Assembly (NCBI RefSeq): GCF_001724135.1
Contig: NZ_MEDS01000006.1
Coordinates: 101,006-165,005, forward strand
Source of the DNA: Comamonas sp. SCN 65-56
GTDB taxonomy: Bacteria; Pseudomonadota; Gammaproteobacteria; Burkholderiales; Burkholderiaceae_C
Length of the DNA: 64,000 nt
Direction of reading: 5' to 3'
Each line of letters begins with the position of its first letter. The first letter of the stretch is position 1. The position numbers were made by a program, and so were the translations under genes. Below the pieces are notes generated by a model. It had not been told where the DNA came from. It did not search any database and saw only the letters and a list, made by a program, of their open reading frames with translations. This document shows positions 43,480 to 52,819 of this stretch, piece by piece.

Positions 43480-45723
43480 TCAACGTGGCAACCCGAGACC
43501 GCGCTGTGCGATCAGGCTGCGCTGGATCTCATTCGTGCCTATGCTGATGACCCACATCAGCGAATGGCGCAATTGCTGCTCGAAACGACCAAGGTCAACG
43601 GCACTTGGGGCGCTTTGCGATAACGCGGCGAGAGGCCCCAGCAATTCAAGCGCGGCTTCGCCGTAGCGCTCCATCAGTTCACCGGAAAAAACCTTGCTGA
43701 TGGCTCCAAGCTCGGGCGGCGTCGCACCACTGGTGGCCAGTTCGGCACAGTGAATCATCAATCGACGACCGACCTCGATCTCCGCTGCAATAGTGCCGAT
43801 ACGGTCTCGTACGACATGATCGTCGCGCAGAGATGGTCGTGCGCGCAACTCTCGGCACAGCTGGTCGAAACCATGCGCTACCTTGAGCACGATACCTCCA
43901 CCAATCAGCCCACGTTCGTTGGCGAGCGCGGCGGTCAACACCTTCCAGCCGCCGTTCACAGGCCCAACGATGTGGTTGCGCGGGATGCGTACATTGTCAT
44001 AAAAAATGTTTGCAAAACTGCCGTCGTACATCGTGGCAGCCGGCTTGACTGTGATTCCGGGCGTATCCATGGGCACGATGAACATGCTGATGCCGGCCTG
44101 CCGAGGATGCGCGTCACGATTGGTCCGCGCTGCCAGGAACATGTACTTTCCCCAGTAGGTCGTGGTCCAGATCTTCTGGCCGTTGATCACCCAGTGATCG
44201 CCATCAAGCTCGGCGCAGGTCTTCAGTGACGCCAAATCAGATCCGGCATCTGGCTCGCTGTAACCCATGCCATGCATTACTTCGCCGCGCAGAATCTCGG
44301 GCAGATACTTTGCCTGTTGCTCGGGCGTGCCGAACATCAGCAACGCATTCGCCTGAACCGATGCACCAAGTCGCGGAGCCTCGGCGCGCTCCATGACTTC
44401 AATGAACGCCAGTTGTTCCAGCGGTGGCCGCGCTTGACCGCCATGCTCTTTGGGCCACGACAAGCCAAGCCATCCGGTCTTGCCGAGATCAAGAGCGAAC
44501 GAGGCATCGAACTCACGATCGTGGAACGGCTGGGCATCGAACGCGGCCTTGCGCGCTCCACTCCAATGTTTGGCGAGCCATGCGCGGACCTGTTCACGAA
44601 ACGCATTGCCGGCGGGCCCCAGGTTGTACTCCGGCAACCCTGCTTCGCCATCGTCAAGCAACCTGGCCGCCAGCGCCGCACGCGCCTGACGTGCGCCGCC
44701 AAGGACCAGCGTGTCCAGGTGCGCGCGCCGGAAGTGACGTGGAGCCTCATGCTCTTCGGCGTAGCCGATCGCGCCAAAGACGTGCTGCGTCTCGAGCGAC
44801 ACCTGCCGCAGCGCGTGGGCGCCGAACGCGATTGCGGCGTTGACGTAGTAGTGCCAGTCGGCAACACCGAAATCGTGACTCTCAGCTGCGTATTCGATGG
44901 TCAAACGCGCGCCTTCGAGAGCAATCAGATTGTTTGCCAGTTTGTGCTGGATGGCCTGGAAACGGCCAATGGGCTGCCCGAACTGATGCCGCTCCTTGAC
45001 GTAGGCGACCGCCATATCGAAAGCACGCTGCGCGGCGCCATACGCGCGCGCGAGCAACAACAAACGTGCGATGAGCTGCAGGTCGACAAGCCGCAACTCG
45101 TCGACGGTCAGTACTTCGGCTGGAACCGCGCACAGCGTGACCTCGGCCCAGCAGTCGGTGCCTAGCGCTCGCGATGGTGTGACAGCGACGCCCGGGTGCG
45201 CCAGGTCAATGACGGCCAGCCCGTCAGGCGTTGCCAGCAACAAAATATTCGCCGCTGCGGCACCATCGACGAACCGCAGCGTGCCGTACAGCAGCCCACC
45301 CTCAAGCGCCAATGTCGCCGCGTGTGGATCGGGATCGAGCTCGCCGAATGACACGACCACCAACGCGTGGCCACTTTGAACGCGTTCGAGCAACCGCGTG
45401 GCGGCCGGCTCGACCGACGACGCGAATGCGAGGTTCGCCAATGCTGCGCCGAGCTGGGGCACGGGGGCCGCAGCGCGGCCGAGCTCCTGCATTGCAATCA
45501 CCAGTTCCCGCAAACCGCCTTCTTCGGCGTTTGCACCGAGAGCGGCAAGCCCTTGGCGGACAAGACCGGTCCACAGCGCCGCGGTTTCGGAAATGTCGCG
45601 ACCGCGTTCGACAGCGCGGGTAGCGGGCCAGTGCGTATCGAGAAAGCCGCGCAGTGAATCACGCAGCATGGTGCGTTCCTCAGCGCTTGGCAGCGCAGCC
45701 AAGTCAACCGCCCTTGCCATCAT
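43480..45723 (-). CDS. Double-domain fused acyl-CoA dehydrogenase
   Basis: 747 residues containing two acyl-CoA dehydrogenase folds in tandem. The N-terminal half (about 1-350) has the RHQFGQPIGRFQAIQHKLAN helix and VFGAIGYAEEHEAPRHFRRA but lacks the FAD-contact EPxAGSD strand. The C-terminal half (about 360-747) has MGYSEPDAGSDLASLKT, QKIWTTTYWGKYMF and GTNEIQRSLIAQ but lacks the RxxFGxPI segment. The halves are therefore complementary, like the alpha and beta chains of heteromeric steroid-degradation dehydrogenases joined in one chain. The usual YEGT catalytic Glu position reads SIGT. ATG 45723 overlaps the CaiB stop (ATGA). Confidence 0.85.
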   Translation of the reverse strand: MMARAVDLAALPSAEERTMLRDSLRGFLDTHWPATRAVERGRDISETAALWTGLVRQGLAALGANAEEGGLRELVIAMQELGRAAAPVPQLGAALANLAFASSVEPAATRLLERVQSGHALVVVSFGELDPDPHAATLALEGGLLYGTLRFVDGAAAANILLLATPDGLAVIDLAHPGVAVTPSRALGTDCWAEVTLCAVPAEVLTVDELRLVDLQLIARLLLLARAYGAAQRAFDMAVAYVKERHQFGQPIGRFQAIQHKLANNLIALEGARLTIEYAAESHDFGVADWHYYVNAAIAFGAHALRQVSLETQHVFGAIGYAEEHEAPRHFRRAHLDTLVLGGARQARAALAARLLDDGEAGLPEYNLGPAGNAFREQVRAWLAKHWSGARKAAFDAQPFHDREFDASFALDLGKTGWLGLSWPKEHGGQARPPLEQLAFIEVMERAEAPRLGASVQANALLMFGTPEQQAKYLPEILRGEVMHGMGYSEPDAGSDLASLKTCAELDGDHWVINGQKIWTTTYWGKYMFLAARTNRDAHPRQAGISMFIVPMDTPGITVKPAATMYDGSFANIFYDNVRIPRNHIVGPVNGGWKVLTAALANERGLIGGGIVLKVAHGFDQLCRELRARPSLRDDHVVRDRIGTIAAEIEVGRRLMIHCAELATSGATPPELGAISKVFSGELMERYGEAALELLGPLAALSQSAPSAVDLGRFEQQLRHSLMWVISIGTNEIQRSLIAQRGLGLPR

Positions 45724-46916
45724 GCCAGTGCACCCAAAGCGCCCTGCGACTGCAATTCCTCCACCCTCTCGTCTGACAAGCCCAGCATCTCTTGCAGCAC
45801 CTCGGTGGTGTTCTCACCCAACCCTGCGAGACGCGGTTGCGCCGCAAGTGGCGTCCCGGACATCTTGAATGGGGCGTTGGCGACGAGAAAATGGTCACCT
45901 CCGACGTTGAGTTCGGCCATGCTGCCTCGCGCGGTCACCTGGGGATCGTCCATGGCCTCCGCGACGCTGCGGTAGCGAGAGCACGGCACGCCAGCCCTCA
46001 TCAACGTGGCCTCGCATTCGGCGCCGCTGCGCTCGCGCGTCCAGTCTTCTATCAGCTTGAGCAACGCCGGCCAGTTCGCCTCCTTCGTCGCGACGGTCGC
46101 AAAGCGCGGGTCGTTCTTGCCCTGCGGATAACCGATCATGTCGAACAGTACGTCAAGGTTTTTGCGCGTGACGGCTGCCACCATCACATACCCGTCGGCC
46201 GCCTGCACCGGTTCATAGACTTGGCGCGGACGTTCGGGAGGGAACTGCGCCGCCTGGATCTCGTAGATCAGCATGCCCAGTACCGAGTCCATCAGCGATA
46301 CGTCGATGTACTGACCACGGCCGCTTCGCGCGCGCTCATACAGCGCCAGCTGAACTGCGCCGAAAGCGTGCGCTGCGCCTAGTACGTCGGCAATGAAAAT
46401 CCCATTGTTCGCCGGCCGTCCACTGCCGCGTTGGTACTCGTTATAGGCCGTCTCGTATCCCGATGCGGCATGAATCACCGGCGCATAAGCCGGCGCTTGC
46501 GCCCTGGGGCCGATTTGGCCGAAACCCGAGATCGATGCATAGATGAGCTTCGGATTTTCAGCCGCAAGCGTTTCGTAATCGAGTCCGAGCCGCTTCATTA
46601 CGCCTGGGCGAAAATTTTCGACCACGACGTCCGCTCTAGCGGCAAGCGCACGCGCGAGGCACCTGCCTTCGTCCGTGCGCAGATCGAGCACGACGCTGCG
46701 TTTGCCGCAGTTCATTGAAGCGTAATACGTGCTGGTGCCGTTGAGCAACGGTGGCCGCTGACGCACGACATCGCCGTCGGGCGATTCGATCTTGACCACG
46801 TCGGCACCGGCATCGGCAAGCATGCGCGTGCACATGGGCCCTGACATCACGATCGTGAAATCGAGGACCGTGATGTCGGCCAAGGCCGCTGGGCGGGGGG
46901 GGATCGGCTGTGTCAT
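45720..46916 (-). CDS. CaiB/BaiF-family (class III) CoA-transferase
   Basis: 398 residues from ATG 46916. Class III CoA-transferase features are ALADITVLDFTIVMSGPMCT, ADAGADVVKIESPDGDVVRQ, NCGKRSVVLDLRTDEGR, VVENFRPGVMKRLGLDYE and the catalytic Asp in NNGIFIADVLGAAHAFGAVQ. It would move CoA from a donor such as succinyl-CoA to an organic acid. No CoA ligase is present in the island, so this is the likely activating step. Coupled to the fused dehydrogenase by a 4-base overlap and divergent from the next operon. Confidence 0.92.
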   Translation of the reverse strand: MTQPIPPRPAALADITVLDFTIVMSGPMCTRMLADAGADVVKIESPDGDVVRQRPPLLNGTSTYYASMNCGKRSVVLDLRTDEGRCLARALAARADVVVENFRPGVMKRLGLDYETLAAENPKLIYASISGFGQIGPRAQAPAYAPVIHAASGYETAYNEYQRGSGRPANNGIFIADVLGAAHAFGAVQLALYERARSGRGQYIDVSLMDSVLGMLIYEIQAAQFPPERPRQVYEPVQAADGYVMVAAVTRKNLDVLFDMIGYPQGKNDPRFATVATKEANWPALLKLIEDWTRERSGAECEATLMRAGVPCSRYRSVAEAMDDPQVTARGSMAELNVGGDHFLVANAPFKMSGTPLAAQPRLAGLGENTTEVLQEMLGLSDERVEELQSQGALGALA

Positions 46917-46995
46917 GGCTCTGCAATAAAAAAACTGGACACAGCAAGCTTCGCCCCTCGATGCGGCTCGGGCAATGCTGGCATCGGAACAGCAT

Positions 46996-47014
46996 GTGTG
47001 CCACATCGGCACAC
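46996..47014. promoter_or_regulatory. Perfect palindrome GTGTGCC-N5-GGCACAC upstream of the CaiB gene
   Basis: 7-base arms with a 5-base spacer, 80 bases upstream of the CaiB start. It uses the same half-site (TGTGCC/GGCACA) as the downstream operator at 47100 but in the opposite arrangement. Confidence 0.6.
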
Positions 47015-47075
47015 TCGACTGAGCATGTGATCACGGGCAGCGCCAGCCGTCGTGGCTTGATTCCCGGCCGGGCGG

Positions 47076-47154
47076 TGCGCAGGTGTCCTGTGCAGCCATG
47101 GCACAGGTGTTGTGCCGCTGCATGTCTTGGACGACTCGGGCTTGACCCTAATCT
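47076..47154 (+). promoter_or_regulatory. Operator pair and promoter of the rightward island operon
   Basis: Two palindromes: TGCGCA-N7-TGTGCA (47076-47094) and GGCACA-GGTGT-TGTGCC (47100-47116). Exactly 10 bases after the second comes TTGGAC (47127-47132), then a 16-base spacer and TAATCT (47149-47154), a plausible sigma-70 promoter. The start codon follows at 47190. The same operator-gap-promoter layout recurs at 58299, so a shared activator acting just upstream of the -35 is likely. The 273-base gap 46917-47189 holds no gene. Confidence 0.65.
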
Positions 47155-47189
47155 TGCCGCAATCCCTGAAGCAACCAAGAGGTGCAGAC

Positions 47190-48329
47190 ATGAATTTCAC
47201 CGACGAAGAGATCGCTTTTCGCGACAGCGTCCGCCGCATGGTGGACAAACATGTGGTTCCGATCGCTGCCGAGGTCGACGAGAACGACCGCTTTCCCACG
47301 GAACTGGTCAAACTCTATGGCGAGATGGGTTTGATGCAGCTGTGGATTCCCGAACGATACGGCGGACCTGAAGGCAACCTGACGCTGATGTGCATCGCCC
47401 GCGAGGAAATCTCGCGCGTGTCTCCGGCCTGCGGTTCGATCGCCGGGCTCAACACCATGTTCATCATGCCTTTGCTGCATTTCGGCACCGAGGAACAGCG
47501 CCAACGCTTCCTGCCGCAAGTAGCAAAGGGCGGCGTCGTAACCGCAATGGCAATTTCCGAGCCGCAAGCGGGATCCGATGTCGGTGCGATGACCACGCGC
47601 GCTGTCCGCGACGGCGATTCGTACGTGCTCAACGGTCGCAAGCAATGGTGCAGCTACGGTGTCGAGGCTGACTACATCGTTGTCATGGCGCGTACGAGCG
47701 GCCAGTCTGGGGCCGACGGTATCAGCGCGTTCATTGTCGAGCCGAAGAAGATGCCAGGTATCACTTTTGGTCGACACGAACGCAAAATGGGCTGGCGTGG
47801 CGCTCCCAACACGCCGATCTATTTCGACAACGTTCGCGTCCCCATCGAAAACCTGGTGGGCGAGGAAGGCAAGGGATTCAAGGCGTCCATGCGCGCGTTG
47901 GATCTGAACCGACCGACGATAGGTGCGCAGTGTGTGGGATTGGCCCAGGGTGCACTGTCCGCATCGATCGAATATGCCAAGGAACGCAAGCAGTTCAAGC
48001 GCAGCATCGCCGAGTTCCAAGGCGTGCAATTCATGCTCTCCGACATGGCAATGCAGGTCGAAGCCGCCCGTGCGCTGGTTTATGAATGCGCGCGCGCAGG
48101 GGATAGCGGGGATTGGGAACGCCTGAACCTGCTCGCCAGCATGGCCAAGTGCTTCGCGAGTGACGTCGCGATGCGGGTCACGACCGACGCGGTTCAAGTG
48201 TTCGGAGGCTATGGCTACACCATGGACTATCCCGTGGAACGCATGATGCGCGACGCCAAGCTCGCGCAGATCTTTGAAGGGACGAACCAGATCCAGCGCG
48301 TCGTGATCGCCAAACAGCTGCTGGCGTGA
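47190..48329 (+). CDS. Acyl-CoA dehydrogenase
   Basis: 379 residues from ATG 47190 with an AAGAGG site. A classic single-domain dehydrogenase: [15 protein letters not shown] (about 130), [53 protein letters not shown] and the catalytic-base motif [11 protein letters not shown] (about 362). All landmarks are intact, unlike the fused enzyme encoded divergently. It oxidises an acyl-CoA and reduces ETF. It is the first gene of the rightward operon controlled by the palindromic operator. Confidence 0.93.
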   Translation: MNFTDEEIAFRDSVRRMVDKHVVPIAAEVDENDRFPTELVKLYGEMGLMQLWIPERYGGPEGNLTLMCIAREEISRVSPACGSIAGLNTMFIMPLLHFGTEEQRQRFLPQVAKGGVVTAMAISEPQAGSDVGAMTTRAVRDGDSYVLNGRKQWCSYGVEADYIVVMARTSGQSGADGISAFIVEPKKMPGITFGRHERKMGWRGAPNTPIYFDNVRVPIENLVGEEGKGFKASMRALDLNRPTIGAQCVGLAQGALSASIEYAKERKQFKRSIAEFQGVQFMLSDMAMQVEAARALVYECARAGDSGDWERLNLLASMAKCFASDVAMRVTTDAVQVFGGYGYTMDYPVERMMRDAKLAQIFEGTNQIQRVVIAKQLLA

Positions 48330-48449
48330 TGGCTCTCGTCATGACGAACATACGCCAAGCGCCCATGTGGGGCTGCGCAGGACGCGGCTGTCACCAAGCC
48401 CTGAAGCTCGGTGCGATGCAATCGATGCCGAGCCGTCACAGTTGCTTTG

Positions 48450-48463
48450 CACTGGTGCCAGTG
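48450..48463. promoter_or_regulatory. Perfect palindrome CACTGG-TG-CCAGTG upstream of the aldehyde dehydrogenase
   Basis: 6-base arms, 2-base spacer, 71 bases upstream of the start at 48534 in a 204-base gap that contains no gene. It is a different sequence from the GGCACA operators; possibly a second regulator's site or a small hairpin. Confidence 0.4.
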
Positions 48464-48533
48464 GCGCTCGCGCCGCCCGCAACCTATTCTCACTGCGCTG
48501 ATTCATGTAACGAACCCGCCGACTGAAACGACC

Positions 48534-49994
48534 ATGCGCCACTTTGTCCACGATTCATACCCGACCCTTGGTCTGTTGATTGACGGCCAATGGGTCCGCG
48601 CGGGCAGCCGACACCACCGACCGGTGCTCAATCCGGCATCTGGCGAGGTGCTGGCCCAGGTTCCACTGGCGACCGAAGACGACATTGGGGACGCCATCGC
48701 CGCCGCAGAGCGCGGCTTCCAAGTCTGGAAGAGCGTGCCGACGTTTGAGCGTGCCACCGTGATGCGAACCATCGCCCACCTTATCCGCGAGAACGTCGAG
48801 CGACTCGCGACGATTCTGACGCTCGAGCAGGGCAAGCGGCTGACTGAGGCCCGGGAGGAGATCCGAAACACCGCCGACGCCTTTGAATGGATGGGTGAAG
48901 AAGGCAAGCGTGCCTACGGCCGCGTCGTGCCCGCCCGTACAGCCGATAGCGATCAACTCGTGCGCTTGGTGCCGGCGGGTCCGGTGGCCGCGTTCTCGCC
49001 ATGGAACTTTCCGGCCGTGCTGGCGGCGCGCAAGGTGGCCACCGCCCTCGCTGCCGGCTGTTCCGTAATCATCAAGCCGGCGGAGGAAACCCCCGGGATC
49101 ATGGTCGCGATCGCCAGTCTGTGCATGGAGGCTGGGTTGCCCAATGGTGTTTTGAATGTGCTTTATGGCGTTCCTTCCGAAGTGTCCACCCGACTGATCG
49201 CGTCACCGGCAATCAGCAAGCTCTCGTTCACGGGATCGGTGGCAGTTGGGCGGCAACTCGCAACCCAGGCCGGTGCCGCCCTCAAGAAGATCACGCTCGA
49301 GTTGGGCGGGCACGCGCCCGTGATAGTCATGGATGACGTCGATGTCGATCGCGTCGTTGACGCCTGCATAGCGGCCAAATTCCGCAATGCCGGCCAGTTG
49401 TGCATCTGCCCGACGCGCTTTTACGTGCACGACGCTGTGTACGACCAGTTCACCGATCGCCTGGCCCTTCGTGCCGGCGCTCTTCGCGTGGGTAGCGGGT
49501 TTGACCCGGGCGTGCAGATGGGACCGATGGCCAATCAGCGACGGGTCGAAGCGATGTCACATTTCTGCGAGGACGCAGTATCGCGGGGCGCGCGCGTGGT
49601 GGCTGGGGGACGACCGCCAGACAACGGTGATCCCGGCTTTTTCTGGTTGCCTACCGTGCTTGCCGACATGCCCGATGACGCTGCCGCGATGGTCCAAGAG
49701 CCATTTGGTCCGCTCGCGCTGGTGTCGCGCTTCGAGGATCTGGATGACGCGTTGCGGCGCGCCAATGCCTCGGAGTTCGGTTTGGCCGCCTATGCATTCA
49801 CCCGCTCGCTGCGATCGGCCCACGTGATAGAGCACGGACTCGAAGCGGGCAACGTCAGCTTGAACACTTTCGCGCTCAGTCCGCCCGAGCTCCCATTCGC
49901 CGGGATCAAGAACAGTGGTCTGGGCAGCGAAATGGGCCGGGAAGGACTGATGGAGTACATGAATCTCAAATCAGTCATCCGATCAGTGGCATGA
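48534..49994 (+). CDS. NAD(P)-dependent aldehyde dehydrogenase (succinate-semialdehyde-DH-like)
   Basis: 486 residues from ATG 48534 (MRHFVHDSYPTLGLLIDGQW). Conserved ALDH features are FSPWNFPAVLAARKVATALA, cofactor loop FTGSVAVGRQLATQAG, catalytic Glu in LELGGHAPVI (about 257), catalytic Cys in AGQLCICPTRF (about 289) and EPFGPLALV. It oxidises an aldehyde to the acid that the CoA-transferase would then use. The subgroup is nearest by eye to succinate-semialdehyde dehydrogenases, which accept many medium aldehydes. Its ribosome site is weak. Confidence 0.9.
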   Translation: MRHFVHDSYPTLGLLIDGQWVRAGSRHHRPVLNPASGEVLAQVPLATEDDIGDAIAAAERGFQVWKSVPTFERATVMRTIAHLIRENVERLATILTLEQGKRLTEAREEIRNTADAFEWMGEEGKRAYGRVVPARTADSDQLVRLVPAGPVAAFSPWNFPAVLAARKVATALAAGCSVIIKPAEETPGIMVAIASLCMEAGLPNGVLNVLYGVPSEVSTRLIASPAISKLSFTGSVAVGRQLATQAGAALKKITLELGGHAPVIVMDDVDVDRVVDACIAAKFRNAGQLCICPTRFYVHDAVYDQFTDRLALRAGALRVGSGFDPGVQMGPMANQRRVEAMSHFCEDAVSRGARVVAGGRPPDNGDPGFFWLPTVLADMPDDAAAMVQEPFGPLALVSRFEDLDDALRRANASEFGLAAYAFTRSLRSAHVIEHGLEAGNVSLNTFALSPPELPFAGIKNSGLGSEMGREGLMEYMNLKSVIRSVA

Positions 49995-50047
49995 AGCCCA
50001 AGGTCGATGAACAAACCGCCATTAGTGCAGACAACAGGAGACAACAC

Positions 50048-51247
50048 ATGAGATACCCGAAAATCATCATCAGCATTGCCGCCGTCGCGAGTTTCGCGCT
50101 GGTTGCCGCCGTGCAAGCCGCAACCTCCGGAGTCACCGCCTCCGAGATCAAATTCGGCGAAACCATGCCCTACAGCGGTCCCGCGTCGGCCTTTGCGGGC
50201 GCGGGGCGGGTGCACGCGGCGTATTTCAAGATGCTGAATGACAAGGGTGGCATCGATGGCCGCAAGCTTGATCTGATCAGTCTCGATGACGCCTACTCAC
50301 CACCGAAGACGCTGGAGCAGACGCGCAAGATGGTCGAACGTGAAGGCGTGGCTTTCATCTTCGGGTCGCTGGGCACAACGCCCAACCGTGCCATTGCAAA
50401 GTACCTCAACAAGCGCGGCGTGCCGCAATTGCTGATCGGCACCACGGCGACGGGCTTTGCAGACCCCAAGAGCCAGCCCTGGACCCTCGGCAGCATGCCC
50501 ACGGGTGAGATCGAGGCGCAGATCTACGCCAAGTACATCCTGCAGACCAAGCCGAACGCGAAAATCGGCGTCCTGTACGCCAACGACGACGTGGGCGCCA
50601 CCTATCTGGCGGCGCTCAAGGAGGGTCTGGGCGACAAGGCCAAGAATCTGATCGTGGCCGAGGCTTCTTACGAGTTGACGGATGCCTCTGTGGATTCCCA
50701 GATCATCGCTCTCAAGGCCAAGGGCGCCGATGTCCTGTTCGACACTGCGCACCCAAAATTCGTAGTCCAAGCTATCCGTAAGGTCAGTGATCTGGAGTGG
50801 AAACCGTTGCACATCGTTGTCAACACGTCGAGCTCCATCGGCATGACGTTGCAGCCGGCGGGTCTTGATCGATCAACGGGCATTGTGTCGGCGCAGTACC
50901 TGAAGGATCCATCCGACCCGCAATGGGCTGACGACCCGGCGATGAAGCAGTGGCTCGACTTCATGAAGCAGTACGATCCGCAGGGCAATACCAAGGACTA
51001 CATGATGGTTCTGGCAACCACGCAAGCGCAGTTGTTGGAGCACATTCTGAAGACAGCTGGTACCGATCTGTCGCGCGAAAACATCATGCGGCAGGCACTG
51101 AGCATCAAGGATCTGCAGATGCCCTTGTTGCTCCCCGGCGTCACGATCAACACGTCGACTGCGGATTACCACCCGATTGAGCAGATGCAGATGATGCGCT
51201 TCGACGGTACGAAGTGGCAGCTGTTCGGCGACGTGCTCTCGCGTTGA
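50048..51247 (+). CDS. Liv-type ABC transporter substrate-binding protein
   Basis: 399 residues from ATG 50048, which follows CAGGAGACA. A signal peptide (MRYPKIIISIAAVASFALVA, ending VQA) is followed by a type I binding-protein fold: EIKFGETMPYSGPASAFAGA, ISLDDAYSPPKTLEQTRKMV, IFGSLGTTPNRAIAKYLN. It delivers the island's substrate to the permease encoded just downstream. The sequence belongs to the hydrophobic amino acid-type branch often used for aromatic or terpenoid acids; the ligand is unknown. Confidence 0.9.
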   Translation: MRYPKIIISIAAVASFALVAAVQAATSGVTASEIKFGETMPYSGPASAFAGAGRVHAAYFKMLNDKGGIDGRKLDLISLDDAYSPPKTLEQTRKMVEREGVAFIFGSLGTTPNRAIAKYLNKRGVPQLLIGTTATGFADPKSQPWTLGSMPTGEIEAQIYAKYILQTKPNAKIGVLYANDDVGATYLAALKEGLGDKAKNLIVAEASYELTDASVDSQIIALKAKGADVLFDTAHPKFVVQAIRKVSDLEWKPLHIVVNTSSSIGMTLQPAGLDRSTGIVSAQYLKDPSDPQWADDPAMKQWLDFMKQYDPQGNTKDYMMVLATTQAQLLEHILKTAGTDLSRENIMRQALSIKDLQMPLLLPGVTINTSTADYHPIEQMQMMRFDGTKWQLFGDVLSR

Positions 51248-51274
51248 CCTGACTAGTGTTTGGAGGGCCATGCA

Positions 51275-52105
51275 ATGGGCACCATCTCCGTCACCAACCG
51301 TGATCCCGCCCGGGCGATGGATCCGAAACGAGCTCCGGACCGCCCGCTGCTGGACGTGTCGGGGGTTTCGGTGCGATTCGGCGGCATCCTCGCACTGGAC
51401 CACGTGTCGTTTCATGCCGATGCGGGAAGCGTGTGCGGACTCATCGGCCCCAACGGGGCGGGCAAGACGACGCTGTTCAACTGCCTCAGCGGGCTGTATC
51501 GACCGTACCAAGGGGCCATCCAGTTCGCCGGGACGCCGGTGTTGGAGCTTCCGGTCCACAGGATGGCGCGCTTGGGCATCGGCAGGACGTTTCAGAATCT
51601 AGCGTTGTTCGGCTCGATGAGTGTCGAGCGCAACGTCATGGTCGGCGGCTATGTCGCTCACTCCGGAGGCTACCTCGCATCAATGTTCGGGCTGCCGACA
51701 GCTAGAGCCCAGGAGCGTGCGCTTCAAGCTGAGTGTCGGGAGCTGCTCGAGCTCCTTGACCTGACAAGCGTTGCCAATGTGCCCGTCAAGAACCTGCCGT
51801 TCGGCACGCAGAAACGGGTCGAGCTCGGACGCGCGCTGGCGTCGCGGCCCAAGCTGCTTCTGCTGGACGAGCCGGCGGCGAGTCTCACGCACGAGGAGAT
51901 AGGTGGACTTCGCCATCTGATCCTGGCGCTGCGCGAGAAGCTGAATTTGACGATCTTGCTCGTCGAACACAACATGAATCTGGTCATGGACGTGTCCGAC
52001 CAGATCGTGGTTCTGAGCTTCGGTCGCAAGATCGCCGACGGCAGTGCCGAGCACGTCCGCTCGCATCCGGAAGTGATCCGAGCCTACCTGGGGGCGAGCG
52101 CATGA
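51275..52105 (+). CDS. Liv-type ABC transporter ATPase (LivG-like)
   Basis: 276 residues from ATG 51275 with GGAGGG 8 bases upstream (a TTG at 51260 is a poorer choice). ABC motifs: Walker [17 protein letters not shown], signature LPFGTQKRVELGRALA (a LivG-type variation of LSGGQ), Walker B LLLLDEPAASL and switch His in VEHNMNLVMDV. The N-terminus has about 30 extra residues before the nucleotide-binding domain. Its stop overlaps the next ATPase gene by 4 bases. Confidence 0.92.
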   Translation: MGTISVTNRDPARAMDPKRAPDRPLLDVSGVSVRFGGILALDHVSFHADAGSVCGLIGPNGAGKTTLFNCLSGLYRPYQGAIQFAGTPVLELPVHRMARLGIGRTFQNLALFGSMSVERNVMVGGYVAHSGGYLASMFGLPTARAQERALQAECRELLELLDLTSVANVPVKNLPFGTQKRVELGRALASRPKLLLLDEPAASLTHEEIGGLRHLILALREKLNLTILLVEHNMNLVMDVSDQIVVLSFGRKIADGSAEHVRSHPEVIRAYLGASA

Positions 52106-52818
52106 ACAAGCTCCTTGAAATTCGTGGCCTGAGCGCCGCCTACGGCCAGCGCCCGGTGTTGTCGGACGTCGAACTTGCCGTGCACGCTGGTGGAATCACG
52201 GCTTTGCTGGGTGCGAACGGCGCCGGCAAGACCACGACGCTGCGCGCGATCTGCAACCTCATGGTTCGAACCAGCGGTGAGATCCTGCTCGCTGGAGAAC
52301 GCATCGATGGGGTGGCGACGGAGAAAATCGCCCGCTTGGGCGTCGCACATGTCCCCGACGGGCGCGGAACGTTTGCCCAACTCACCGTCGAGGAAAACCT
52401 GCTGCTGGGCGCTGCTACGCGCCGCGACAAGGATGAGATCGAATCGGACTGCGAGCGGATGTACGGCTACTTCCCGCGCCTGGGGGAGCGGCGCGCGCAG
52501 CAGGCGGGAACGCTGAGCGGTGGCGAGCAGCAGATGCTGGCGGTGTCGCGAGCCCTGATGATGCGACCCAGGCTCCTTTTGCTGGACGAGCCTTCTTTCG
52601 GCGTGGCGCCCCTGGTCGTCAAGGAAATTTTCGACGTACTCCGGACGATCAACGAGAACGATTCCGTCGGAATCCTCCTCGTCGAGCAAAACGCCGACCT
52701 GGCGCTTGGTTGCGCAGACCACGCGTACGTGCTGGAGTCCGGTCGCATCGCCACCGGTGGCCCTTCGGATGACATCCGCAGGGACGAAGGAATACGCCGC
52801 GCTTATCTGGGGTACTGA
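52102..52818 (+). CDS. Liv-type ABC transporter ATPase (LivF-like)
   Basis: 238 residues, the LivF size. Walker A LGANGAGKTTTLRAICNL, Q-loop region HVPDGRGTFAQLTVEENLLL, signature LSGGEQQMLAVSRALM, Walker B LLLLDEPSFGVAPLVV and LVEQNADLALGCADHAYVLE. It pairs with the LivG-like ATPase under the two permeases. Start ATG overlaps the previous stop (ATGA). The permease gene begins 1 base after its stop. Confidence 0.93.
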   Translation: MNKLLEIRGLSAAYGQRPVLSDVELAVHAGGITALLGANGAGKTTTLRAICNLMVRTSGEILLAGERIDGVATEKIARLGVAHVPDGRGTFAQLTVEENLLLGAATRRDKDEIESDCERMYGYFPRLGERRAQQAGTLSGGEQQMLAVSRALMMRPRLLLLDEPSFGVAPLVVKEIFDVLRTINENDSVGILLVEQNADLALGCADHAYVLESGRIATGGPSDDIRRDEGIRRAYLGY

Positions 52819-52819
52819 C

